DNA of 61,877 nucleotides from Endozoicomonas numazuensis (GTDB lineage Bacteria; Pseudomonadota; Gammaproteobacteria; Pseudomonadales; Endozoicomonadaceae): NCBI RefSeq assembly GCF_000722635.1, contig NZ_JOKH01000008.1, positions 98,607 to 160,483 of the forward strand, read 5' to 3'. Shown piece by piece: positions 51,980 to 61,877 of this stretch (position 1 is its first letter; each line of letters starts with the position of its first letter). The notes under the pieces were generated by a model. It saw only the letters and a program-made list of their open reading frames with translations, ran no database searches and was not told where the DNA came from. The position numbers and the translations under genes were made by a program.

Positions 51980-54064
51980 ATGAAAACCACAAAGCACACC
52001 TTATCAAAGCTTGCAGGCTCAATACTGCTATCGACAGTAACCACTGTTGCCATGGCAAATGAGTTGAGCAACGTATCAAACAACACAGACCGTTTGATTA
52101 TTAAATACGCTTCTCCCATGAATGCAATGGCCATATCTTCTGACCCGGTCATTGCCAATATCACTGGCAATCAACTTCTTAATGTTCGACCCCTGACAAA
52201 TGGAGCCAGTGTCGTTGATCTCGGAGAGTTGAAATCACTGGAGGATATGCAGGAACTCGCTGCAGAAATAGCACAACAGTCCAACGTCCTTTACGCAGAG
52301 CCTGATTACATGATGTATCCCATGGCCACTCCAAATGACACTCGTTACAACGAGCAGTGGCACTACTTTGAGTCTGCTGGCGGTATTAACCTGCCTGCCG
52401 CCTGGGACATCACAACGGGGTCCCCAAACATTACCGTTGCGGTAATTGATACCGGTATTCGAGCCCATGCAGACCTGACCCCTAACATCGTTTCAGGCTA
52501 CGATTTCATCACGAACACCAATGTGTCACAGGACGGGAATGGCCGTGATAGCGATGCGTCTGACCCCGGTGACTGGACGCCAGCAGGTGCCTGCGGTAAC
52601 GGCTACCCACCTTCAACGACTGAAAGTAGCTGGCATGGAACCCATGTTGCCGGCACCATTTCTGCTGCCAGTAATAACAACACAGGCATTGCCGGTGTCA
52701 GCTGGAATACCAAAATTCAGCCTATTAGAGTTTTGGGTCGCTGTGGCGGGTATACATCTGACATCGTCGACGGTATGCGCTGGGCTGCAGGCCTTTCAGT
52801 TTCAGGGGTACCTGCCAACCCTACCCCCGCCAAAGTGCTTAATCTGAGTTTGGGTGGCGGCTCACCCTGTAGCCAAACCTATAAAGATGCGATCAATAGT
52901 GTCAGAGCTGCTGGAGCCACTATTGTTGTAGCAGCGGGTAACAGCAATCAGGATGCATCGGGTTTCTCACCTGCCAGCTGTGACGGTGTTATTACTGTCG
53001 CCTCTAATAAACGCGACGGTGGTCGGGCATTCTACTCTAACTTCGGTAGCGTTGTTGATGTAGCCGCTCCAGGGGGTGAAACCCAAAACCCTGCCAACGG
53101 AGTGCTTTCTACTCTCAACGGAGGATCTCAGACTCCAGGTAATGACAGCTATGCGTTTTATCAGGGAACCAGTATGGCTGCACCTCATGTTGCTGGAGTA
53201 GCAGCACTGATGTATTCAGTTAAGTCCGACCTGACACCTGATCAAGTTGAAACCACTATTGAGAATACAGCCAGAGCTTTCCCTTCGGTGAGCACTCGCC
53301 AATGCTCTACCAGCAGTTGTGGAGCAGGTATTGTTGATGCTCATGCCGCGCTTCAGGCAGTGAACGGTGGTGGTACAACTCCCCCTCCCTCAGACAACGA
53401 CCTGGAGAAAGGCGTAGCTAAATCCGGACTCAATGGTAGCTCTGGTCAGCAGCTGGAATACACCTTTGAGGTGCCAGCCGGAGCCAGTAACCTGTCATTC
53501 AATATGTCTGGTGGGACAGGCGATGCCGATCTCTATGTTCGCCACGGCAGCAAGCCCACTACCAGCAGCTTCGACTGCCGTCCTTATCGTTCAGGGAACA
53601 CTGAAAGCTGCTCATTCAGCTCTCCCAGCACCGGTACGTGGCACGTTATGTTGAGAGGTTACAGCGCCTTCTCCGGAGTATCTCTGGTTGCAGATTACAC
53701 AGCATCCAGTGGTGGTGGCAACTCTGACGAATTCTCTAACACCACTCCTGTCGCCATTCCAGATAACAAAACTACAGGTGTCACCAGCTCAGTGAACAGT
53801 ACTCGCAGTGGTGATTCCGGTACCGTGACGGTTAGCGTCAATATCACTCACACTTACCGTGGTGACCTGAAGATTCAGCTGGTTGCACCTAATGGCCAGA
53901 CCAGCGTACTGAAAGAGGTCAGTAACGACAGCGCAGACAATCTGGTCACCAGTTATCAGGTCAATATGTCTGGCGTTGAATCCCGGGGTTCCTGGAGCCT
54001 GAAGGTCAGTGATCACTACAGAAGGGACACTGGTACCCTGAATAGCTGGAGCATCCGGTTCTAA
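51980..54064 (+). CDS. Secreted S8 subtilisin-like protease with PPC and P domains
   Basis: A 694-residue extracellular protease. In order: signal peptide (1-26, TVTTVAMA), I9 propeptide (to about 115, ending VLYAEPDYMMYPMA), catalytic domain with D157 (VAVIDTGI), H219 (WHGTHVAGTI), oxyanion N321 (AAGNSNQ) and S398 (QGTSMAAPHVAGVAAL), PPC domain (about 470-580, GGTGDADLYVRHG...YRSGNTESC) and a C-terminal P-proprotein-convertase domain (DLKIQLVAPNGQTSVL...GSWSLKVSD). PPC domains are usually removed during type II secretion. The cysteine content suggests disulfides. It probably supplies peptides or attacks host tissue. Confidence 0.95.
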   Translation: MKTTKHTLSKLAGSILLSTVTTVAMANELSNVSNNTDRLIIKYASPMNAMAISSDPVIANITGNQLLNVRPLTNGASVVDLGELKSLEDMQELAAEIAQQSNVLYAEPDYMMYPMATPNDTRYNEQWHYFESAGGINLPAAWDITTGSPNITVAVIDTGIRAHADLTPNIVSGYDFITNTNVSQDGNGRDSDASDPGDWTPAGACGNGYPPSTTESSWHGTHVAGTISAASNNNTGIAGVSWNTKIQPIRVLGRCGGYTSDIVDGMRWAAGLSVSGVPANPTPAKVLNLSLGGGSPCSQTYKDAINSVRAAGATIVVAAGNSNQDASGFSPASCDGVITVASNKRDGGRAFYSNFGSVVDVAAPGGETQNPANGVLSTLNGGSQTPGNDSYAFYQGTSMAAPHVAGVAALMYSVKSDLTPDQVETTIENTARAFPSVSTRQCSTSSCGAGIVDAHAALQAVNGGGTTPPPSDNDLEKGVAKSGLNGSSGQQLEYTFEVPAGASNLSFNMSGGTGDADLYVRHGSKPTTSSFDCRPYRSGNTESCSFSSPSTGTWHVMLRGYSAFSGVSLVADYTASSGGGNSDEFSNTTPVAIPDNKTTGVTSSVNSTRSGDSGTVTVSVNITHTYRGDLKIQLVAPNGQTSVLKEVSNDSADNLVTSYQVNMSGVESRGSWSLKVSDHYRRDTGTLNSWSIRF

Positions 54065-54197
54065 TCAGACGCAAGCAGGAGCCCATTGGGCTCCTGTCCT
54101 TTCCTGAATGCCTTGAGCTTTCAAGCATGAAATTGTCTTGAGTCCAACAGACTGCTAGAGTGCATAGCTTTCCTGTTTATCCCTCTTGAGCACTCCA

Positions 54198-55250
54198 ATG
54201 AATTCTGTAGATACTGACCCTATCAAGCTGACTGAATACAGTCATGGCGCAGGTTGCGGCTGCAAGATTTCCCCCCAGATTCTCGATGGCATTCTGAAAA
54301 CAAATCTTCAGTTACCGGATTTCCCCGGGCTCATTGTTGGTAACTCCAGTAAGGACGACGCGGCTGTTTTTGACTTGGGCAATGGTGAAGGTGTCATCAG
54401 TACCACCGACTTCTTTATGCCTATTGTTGACGACCCTTTTGATTTTGGACGGATCGCTGCCACCAATGCGATCAGTGACATCTACGCCATGGGGGGTACG
54501 CCCATGATGGCTATTGCCATTCTGGGCTGGCCAGTGAATATTCTCCCCCCTGAAATTGCCGCAAAAGTGGTGGATGGCGGTCGTCAGGCCTGCGCCGATG
54601 CAGGCATACCGCTGGCAGGAGGACACAGCATTGATGCACCTGAGCCTATTTTCGGGCTGGCAGTCACTGGCAAAGTGCCACTGGAACAACTCAAGCGTAA
54701 TGATCAAGCCAGAGCCGGAAGTAAACTTTATCTCACCAAACCACTGGGTGTTGGCATTCTAACTACCGCTCAGAAAAAAAAGCTTTTAAAAGAGGAGCAC
54801 AGCCTCATTGCCCGTGATGCCATGTGCACACTCAACAAGATCGGTGCCACACTGGCTCAATTGCCGGGTATCAGTGCCATAACGGATGTCACAGGCTTTG
54901 GCCTGCTGGGGCACCTGATCGAAGTCTGCGAGGGCAGCAAAGTCGCTGCAAAAATCAAGATGAGTCGCTTGCCTCTGCTTCCACATGTCCATGACTATCA
55001 GCAGCAGGGCTGTATTCCAGGCGGTACACTGCGTAATTTTGACAGTTATGGCCACAAGGCTGCACCTATTACTGAAGAGCAAAAACAGATTATTTGTGAC
55101 CCTCAGACCAGTGGCGGACTATTGGTTGCTGTAGACAGACAGAGTGAAGAAGAGTTTCTAGCCATCACCCGACAATTTAGCCTGTCACTGGAGCCTGTTG
55201 GAGAGTTGGAAGAATATTCAGAGGGGCCTTTGGTGAGAGTCGAAGATTAA
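54198..55250 (+). CDS. selD: Selenide, water dikinase
   Basis: SelD makes selenophosphate for selenocysteine and selenouridine. It is very close to E. coli Sel[14 protein letters not shown] with the active cysteine C20 (cysteine, not selenocysteine, form) and K23, [48 protein letters not shown] blocks, [19 protein letters not shown] and [11 protein letters not shown], and [10 protein letters not shown] near the end. I chose ATG 54198; an in-frame TTG four codons upstream exists. No selA, selB or selU is in the window. Terminator 55256 follows. Confidence 0.96.
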   Translation: MNSVDTDPIKLTEYSHGAGCGCKISPQILDGILKTNLQLPDFPGLIVGNSSKDDAAVFDLGNGEGVISTTDFFMPIVDDPFDFGRIAATNAISDIYAMGGTPMMAIAILGWPVNILPPEIAAKVVDGGRQACADAGIPLAGGHSIDAPEPIFGLAVTGKVPLEQLKRNDQARAGSKLYLTKPLGVGILTTAQKKKLLKEEHSLIARDAMCTLNKIGATLAQLPGISAITDVTGFGLLGHLIEVCEGSKVAAKIKMSRLPLLPHVHDYQQQGCIPGGTLRNFDSYGHKAAPITEEQKQIICDPQTSGGLLVAVDRQSEEEFLAITRQFSLSLEPVGELEEYSEGPLVRVED

Positions 55251-55255
55251 TAAAA

Positions 55256-55277
55256 AAGCCCGACAGAGTCGGGCTTA
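55256..55277. terminator. Terminator between selD and sutA
   Basis: AGCCCGAC-AGA-GTCGGGCT with A's on the left, between convergent genes; usable for both. Confidence 0.8.
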
Positions 55278-55286
55278 CAAAGTACA

Positions 55287-55532
55287 TCAGATGGGTCGGT
55301 TACCGTATTCGCTCGAAGGCTTTTTGGGCGGATCTGCAGTAATGTTTGATGGTACTTCTTCAATCTCTCCTCCAGAATTCAGGAACGCTTCAATCTGAGC
55401 ATTCATGCTTTCTCTGAGTTTCTTACGAGATTCTACTGTGCGCTGATCAGCTGGTTCGTCTCGACTCCCCAGAAAACTGATATCAACACCATCAAAACCA
55501 GCAGCAGCTTTTTTCGGCGTTCTCCGTGCCAT
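55287..55532 (-). CDS. sutA: SutA-like RNA polymerase-binding regulator
   Basis: SutA of Pseudomonas binds RNA polymerase and raises transcription of ribosomal and maintenance genes in slow growth. This 81-residue protein keeps the central helix (RTVESRKKLRESMNAQIEAFLNSGGEIEEV) and the diagnostic C-terminus ITADPPKKPSSEYGNRPI, which matches the Pseudomonas protein nearly residue for residue. The acidic N-terminal arm is replaced by a short basic one (ARRTPKKAAAGF). It is a single gene, convergent with selD. Confidence 0.85.
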   Translation of the reverse strand: MARRTPKKAAAGFDGVDISFLGSRDEPADQRTVESRKKLRESMNAQIEAFLNSGGEIEEVPSNITADPPKKPSSEYGNRPI

Positions 55533-55702
55533 AGCTATTTCCTCTTGGATACTGGTCGTGGAGCATTAACCATGCCCCAACCCTATTTAATTATGACTTT
55601 AGTTCCGATTTTTTATAGTTATAGTCCAGCGTAAGTAAAACGCCAGTCGGTGAGAGTCCTCCATTGATCTTCTTGTTATTAAAAAACTTTATAAAATTAT
55701 AA

Positions 55703-56135
55703 TTACCTATATAAGCTACCTTGTAAAGTCACAATCGAGCGACGCCCTCCTCCTCGCTCTCTGTGCTCCCCCAACCAGATTCCCTGCCAGGTTCCCAGAT
55801 TGAGTTGCCCCTCAGTAATGGGGATCATGACACTGGCTCCCCAGAGGCTGGACTTTACATGGGCCGGCATATCATCTGGTCCCTCAAGAACATGGCGATA
55901 GTAGTCGGCATTATCCGGAATAGCTTGAAGGGAAAATTCTTCCATATCGTGACGTACATCCGGATCTGCATTCTCATTCAGGGTTAGGGAGGCCGAAATT
56001 GTCTTAAGTCCGACAGGCTCCCAGACCCACCTGATACTTTGAAAGCTCTGGCAACCGAGACTCAATTTCATCCGTAATCAGATGAAACCCACTCTCTTTT
56101 TCCGACAATTGGATCTGTTTCTGAAACCAGCCCAT
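55703..56135 (-). pseudogene. yjbQ: YjbQ/UPF0047-family gene disrupted by an inverted-repeat element end
   Basis: From ATG 56135 (ribosome site AGGAG) the frame reads [20 protein letters not shown] and [18 protein letters not shown], the normal YjbQ start, and then GACRT and a stop. The remainder ([21 protein letters not shown] to [19 protein letters not shown]) lies in another frame down to 55703. Between the halves, about 24 nt that should encode LHLLLQHT-like residues are replaced by 25 nt of the inverted-repeat element's end. So the gene lost its catalytic core segment and its frame. An internal start giving a 122-residue product is possible but would lack the first strand and helix. Confidence 0.85.
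55991..56021. repeat. Solo end of the diverged inverted-repeat element inside yjbQ
   Basis: The reverse complement GGAGCCTGTCGGACTTAAGA continuing CAATTTCGGCC matches the left end at 26949 (GGAGCCTGCCGAACTCGAGA, CAATTTCGGCC), and its outer 16 bp match the inverted right end at 27096-27111. Confidence 0.8.
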
Positions 56136-56209
56136 ATAAAGTCTTCTCCTGTTTTGCCGAACTGCATTGAGCCATTGAAGCCCTTTAGCCAGCTTAACAG
56201 GCCTGTTTC

Positions 56210-58173
<1,964 letters not shown>

Positions 58174-58433
58174 TCACGCCTTCTGTTTCTCACCTCATCA
58201 TGACTTTGAATGCTGCGACTGCCATGCTGAGGGGCGGCTTAAACCAAAAGCTTTCAGTAGAAAGCCATTTTGTTCACGCGCTTAAATTAGTGTTTTTTCA
58301 TTAGTAGTCAGGGTATTTTTTATCACACAGGATCACAATACCGGACAGGTACGTATAGTTATCGAGATAATTGCTGAACCCCGCGCGAAACCCTGCTGAC
58401 AGGAAAACACAACACATCTCAGGTACTATCCAC

Positions 58434-59432
58434 ATGAACTATATACAGAGCACCTCAAATGGCATCCTCCCTGAACGCAGGATTGAGGAATTTAAAAATC
58501 CTCAACATCATCCGATTGGTTATCCTGCTGGCCAGAAGCCTGTCGAAAGGCTTGTTGATTTGATGTCCGGTGTAGGAGGGCTTGGAACACTGACCGATGG
58601 AAGTGGCCAGTCCACTATTAGACTGAAAGAGGGCCTTACCGTCCCTGTCCAGCCAGGCAATCAGCCTCTGTGCATATTCTCCAGCTGGGTAATGAAAAAA
58701 AAGTTTGGAACTGCCATGACCGTCACCCGGGAAGCCGCCTTTATCTTAAGTACCCGCGCACTATATCGACTGGAAGTAAGCAAAGATAGTCAGGTCAACA
58801 TCCGCTGGCAGTACGACGATGGTCAATCGTCTACCACCAATGGAGATCTGACAGCACCCACTGTTTTTGACGAGGGTCGCCTGATTGCTTTTGGCTTAAA
58901 TGATGGCCGTGAGCAGGGTCGAACAGTAGTTCTTAAAACAGCAACCGAAGCAATCAATAATCGTATTGTTTGACAGCAGCCCATGTTCAAGCCAGGAAAA
59001 AGCTTTCTGGATAACACTATGGTGGGATACGACAAGAGCCTTATTGTTCAAAATAACTTTGGCGGCGCTTTCTATGAGCTGGTTGAATATGAACCCGGCC
59101 TGGCCCGTGTTGATGTTCGGGATGATTACAGTGACTGCGATACCATTTGGGAAAACTATACCGTTTCATCACAGACCCCCCCTCGCCTATCTACGGGTGA
59201 TGGGCACGTCTATCAGTACTCACGAAAAATGGGCACACCGGAAGATGTTCACGCCTGGTATTTAAGTGCTCATGATTTTGAAACCGGAGCCGTCAGCTCG
59301 GAGTTGTTTGTTGCCAGTGGTGAACGGGCTGACAACCCCATGCTCTCCATCGACTTCATGCCAGAAAATGTCATGGTGAGTGGTGTGCGTAACGGTATCC
59401 TGATTCTGAGTGATAGCAGTGTGCAGAAATGA
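58434..59432 (+). pseudogene. Hypothetical gene split by one in-frame TGA
   Basis: Two open parts in the same frame: ATG 58434 to TGA 58971-58973 (179 codons, ending ATEAINNRIV) and onwards from CAG CAG CCC ATG (58974) to 59432 (ending SDSSVQK). Both halves read like one protein of about 332 residues with repeated beta-strand pattern (TVFDEGRLIAFGLNDG, then NTMVGYDKSLIVQNNFGG, NGILILSDSS), reminiscent of beta-propeller or PQQ-like repeats. No family is named. The first half starts without signal peptide. If the TGA is real, the gene is dead or two proteins are made; an ATG 10 bp after the stop could reinitiate. Confidence 0.6.
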
Positions 59433-59436
59433 GCAC

Positions 59437-60978
59437 TTAAAGTCCCTGCTGATCTGCCATCTTTCTGGCAATTTTTGGAGCATTCCACAAAGATGGCAGC
59501 AGGATCAGAGAAACAGGTACAGCGGTAATAACAATAAATGACTGCAACGCCGATATACCACCGGAACCTATAGAAATCAACAACGCAGCTACCACGCCCA
59601 TCATGACTCCCCAGAAAACACGGACATACGCCTGAGGATGATCGTTACCGGTCATCACCATGGATACGGCATAGGTCATGGAATCACCTGTGGTCGCCAC
59701 AAAAATAATGGTCAGAAGAAGAAAGGCTACAGAAATCAGTAAATCGGTGGGTAGCTGACCGGTGATGGCAAACAAGGCAGCAGGCAAATTGGTTCCAGCA
59801 AAAGGTTCTGAAATAATCCCGGGATTCTCCAGCTCAAGAGACAAGCCAGTGCCCCCTAATATTGCCAGCCATAACGTGGTCATGAGTGGGGCTAATATCG
59901 AGGTCAGCACAATCATTTCCCTAATGGTTCGACCACGGGATATGCGCGCGACAAACATGGCAGTCAAAGGCCCATAGCCCAAAAACCATCCCCAGAAGAA
60001 GACTGTCCACCAATCCAGCCATTCAGAACTCTCTCTAAAGACAGCCATGGGAATAAATTTATTCAGGTAAATCCCAAAAGAATGAAAGTAACTGTTAAAA
60101 ATGAAGGAAGTAGGACCAAAGGAAAGGAGGAATACCATCAATACAATTGCCAGCAACACATTCGCACTGCTCAGGAGCTGGATACCTCGTGTAACACCAC
60201 TGACAGCAGAAACGGTGTAGATGCTTATTAAACCAACCAGCACCATGAGTTGCAGACCGTAGGTATTAGGTATACCAAACAACTTTTCCAAACCATAGCC
60301 GACCTGTAATCCCAGAAAGCCTATAGGCCCAACAGTTCCTGCGACTACGGCCAGCACAGAGCATGCGTCAACTATCGTTCCCAGGGGGCCTGTAAGCGCT
60401 TTTTCTCCAAACAGCGGATATAGCAATGTGCGGGGTTGAAGAGGAAGGCCTTTTTCATAATGTAAATACATGAAAACAATGCCCGTTAAACTACTGAGAA
60501 TGGACCAGGGTAGAAACCCCCAGTGCATAAAACTCTGAGCCAGAGCATTATAAGCCGTATCGATTGAACTACTTCCCTCACCAAATAAGGGGGGAGGAGA
60601 GATAAAATGAGCCATTGGCTCCGCTGCTGCCCAGAACACCCCACCACCGGCCAGAAGCGTGCACATAATCACTGATATCCATTTAAAGTTGCTCAGTTCC
60701 GGCTTATCTAACCCTCCCAATCGCACTCGTCCGGTTCGCCCTATGACCAAGGCAAGGCTAATAATAAATGTTGCTAACAGCAGAACCTGCCAATAGAAAC
60801 CGAACAATCGGGTGGAAGCGTAAAATCCAGCACTGATCCAGCGGGAAACCATTTCAATATCGTGCAGGGACAAAAGTACAAAGAGCCCTAAACTTCCTCC
60901 ACTGACCAGAAATACCGGCAGATCAATTTCAGAAAACAAGCTTTTTGGGGGGATCACAGACTCATTATCAGACAGCAT
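59437..60978 (-). CDS. BCCT-family betaine/carnitine/choline transporter
   Basis: A 513-residue transporter with 12 spans. It carries the BCCT signature around WTVFFWGWFLGYGPLTAMFVARISRGRTIREMI (helix 8 and the following amphipathic helix) and the earlier GGGVFWAAAEPMAHF, where family members have aromatic substrate-site residues (here WAAAEP). It takes up quaternary ammonium compounds with Na+ or H+, for osmoprotection or as nutrient. The C-terminal regulatory tail is short, so osmotic activation of the BetP type is unlikely. It is a single gene, convergent with the split gene. Confidence 0.92.
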   Translation of the reverse strand: MLSDNESVIPPKSLFSEIDLPVFLVSGGSLGLFVLLSLHDIEMVSRWISAGFYASTRLFGFYWQVLLLATFIISLALVIGRTGRVRLGGLDKPELSNFKWISVIMCTLLAGGGVFWAAAEPMAHFISPPPLFGEGSSSIDTAYNALAQSFMHWGFLPWSILSSLTGIVFMYLHYEKGLPLQPRTLLYPLFGEKALTGPLGTIVDACSVLAVVAGTVGPIGFLGLQVGYGLEKLFGIPNTYGLQLMVLVGLISIYTVSAVSGVTRGIQLLSSANVLLAIVLMVFLLSFGPTSFIFNSYFHSFGIYLNKFIPMAVFRESSEWLDWWTVFFWGWFLGYGPLTAMFVARISRGRTIREMIVLTSILAPLMTTLWLAILGGTGLSLELENPGIISEPFAGTNLPAALFAITGQLPTDLLISVAFLLLTIIFVATTGDSMTYAVSMVMTGNDHPQAYVRVFWGVMMGVVAALLISIGSGGISALQSFIVITAVPVSLILLPSLWNAPKIARKMADQQGL

Positions 60979-61301
60979 TGAGTGGTTGTTTCATTGGAGA
61001 GATGCCAGTAAGTATATTGACTGAATCCGGATCCCGCGAATCAGATAGCCGAATGATAGCCATTTTTAGAAAGAACAAACGTTCCATTTATTGGTGCATA
61101 CTCAAACAGTATTACTTTTCAGACATTGCCCTATAACTCAGAGACAGCTCTATTAAAATTTCACGCTTTCGATACCCTCATTTTGAAATCATCCAGCCAT
61201 TGATTTTTGGAATATTTCCCTATCAATGGATTAACTGTCAATTAGCTGAACAGAGGTGTCAGGCTTAATATCAAGCGCCTCAAAAAAGTGTATAACAGGC
61301 G
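60979..61301. other. Intergenic region upstream of the BCCT gene
   Basis: About 320 bp with the BCCT promoter expected near its left end. No gene recognised. The 168-bp element follows at its right end. Confidence 0.5.
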
Positions 61302-61469
61302 CTAGGAGGCTGACCGAGAATAGCGTCCGAGCATAAAATTCAGTAGAACGAGTCAGCTTTTTCACTGAATTTGTGCGAATAGTTGACCTATTTAAGCAAA
61401 TTCAGTGGAAAAGATGGCCGTTCTTTCTGGATTTCAGGCCGGGCTGTCTATTCTCGGTCAGCCTCCTAG
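61302..61469 (+). mobile_element. 168-bp inverted-repeat element (MITE-like), copy 2
   Basis: 167 of 168 bases equal copy 1 (3544-3711), in the same orientation. The TIRs are intact. Its right CTAG is directly followed by the left end of an IS5-family element. Confidence 0.9.
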
Positions 61470-61877
61470 GGGGTGTTCTCATCTGAACGACCTATCAGCT
61501 CGTCATCAAACTGACCAAAAAGCCAGCTGATATTCAGCTAGAATGTATTATTTTGGTTTGTTATGGCTCGCACAGTACTCAAAGATGAACAGTGGGATCG
61601 GATCAAAGACATGCTACCAGGTAAAGCTTCTGACCCTGGACCAACAGCTAAAAACAGGCTGTTTATTGAAGCGGTTCTCTGGATTGATCGCACTGGTGCT
61701 CCGTGGAGAGACTTACCCGAAGAATTTGGTGATTGGCATAACACGTACAACCGATTTAGTCGCTGGTGTGCAAAAGGTATATGGAATCGAGTCTTTGAAG
61801 AACTGAATAGGGATCGCGATATGGAGTACCTGATGGTTGACGGCTCAATCATCCGAGTTCATCAGCATGGTGCCCCC
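61470..61877 (+). mobile_element. IS5-family element, left part (runs off the window)
   Basis: A transposase gene begins 93 bp after GGGGTGTTCTCATCTG, which abuts the CTAG of the 168-bp element; that sequence is the likely left inverted repeat. The right end is outside the window. Confidence 0.75.
61563..61877 (+). CDS. IS5-family transposase, N-terminal part
   Basis: The first 105 codons of an IS5-type (IS427/IS1031-like) transposase: ARTVLKDEQWDRIKDMLPG, then the DUF4096-type domain (NRLFIEAVLWIDRTGAPWRDLPEEFGDWHNTYNRFSRW) and the start of the DDE domain with its first Asp in EYLMVDGSIIRVHQHG. No frameshift or stop occurs in the visible part, although members of this group often use a frameshift further on. 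The gene continues beyond the window. Confidence 0.92.
   Translation, partial: MARTVLKDEQWDRIKDMLPGKASDPGPTAKNRLFIEAVLWIDRTGAPWRDLPEEFGDWHNTYNRFSRWCAKGIWNRVFEELNRDRDMEYLMVDGSIIRVHQHGAP

Noticed and set aside
58960-59030. Selenocysteine insertion at the TGA of the split gene
   Set aside because: No convincing SECIS-like hairpin directly downstream and no selenoprotein family resemblance.

Overview
The window reads as a gammaproteobacterial chromosome. The core genes (uvrA, ssb, rep, ubiK, glnK, amtB, selD, sutA, glpK) have the sequence character and partly the neighbourhoods (uvrA / MFS / ssb; comM - ubiK - glnK - amtB) seen in Pseudomonas and Oceanospirillales. The many broken genes, insertion sequences, small inverted-repeat elements and long secreted or eukaryote-like proteins of unknown function suggest a host-associated marine lineage such as Endozoicomonas. 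That last step is inference; nothing in the window proves the genus.

Layout. 1-5.4 kb: the 5' end of uvrA, then a stretch of decayed genes (ankyrin-like ORF, frameshifted ORFs) carrying a 168-bp inverted-repeat element. 5.4-8.4 kb: MFS transporter, ssb, 5-formyl-THF cyclo-ligase. 8.4-14.1 kb: the argP/argO pair, an exported unknown and rep. 14.2-20.3 kb: a secreted Cys-rich unknown, a periplasmic GlpQ-type phosphodiesterase, a phosphonate pair phnW-pbfA behind a GntR/PhnF-like operator, and a periplasmic peroxiredoxin. 20.4-29.0 kb: AraC regulator, YbhB-like protein, comM, three small secreted proteins (two made of 11-residue charged repeats), a broken isochorismatase-family gene, ubiK, and glnK-amtB behind NtrC sites and a sigma-54 promoter, with an inverted-repeat element lying in the leader.

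29.1-39.9 kb is an accessory island between amtB and a tRNA-Arg gene. It holds a HipA-family kinase plus HTH partner with three evenly spaced operators, a tyrosine recombinase (GmtY-like), an IS1380 element that truncates the next gene, a 250-bp duplicated gene fragment, an unknown two-gene operon, higBA and the tail of a type I specificity subunit. 40-44 kb holds a cytochrome c5-like protein, UspE-like protein, a REC-EAL phosphodiesterase and a LysE exporter. 44.1-46.6 kb is an inserted block flanked by 143-bp direct repeats copied from the phzF/lysE junction. Its single gene encodes a protein with an acidic N-terminus, a helical middle and a C-terminus that looks like a eukaryotic RS (SR-protein) domain; I consider it the most interesting object here. 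46.6-49.7 kb: an alaX-phzF operon (ancestrally continuing into lysE) opposite a MocR regulator. 49.7-61.9 kb: DUF2878 protein, unknowns, an I9-like small protein next to a secreted subtilisin, selD, sutA, a yjbQ gene broken by an element end, glpK, a gene split by an in-frame stop, a BCCT transporter, a second intact 168-bp element and an IS5-family element running off the end.

Working together: ArgP should control ArgO for basic amino-acid export; NtrC/RpoN should drive glnK-amtB for ammonium uptake; PhnW and PbfA feed phosphonoacetaldehyde into a pathway whose last enzyme is not in the window; the MocR protein probably controls alaX-phzF-lysE through TTGTCA-type sites near both starts. Starts were chosen by ribosome-binding sites and family lengths and often differ from the longest possible frame.
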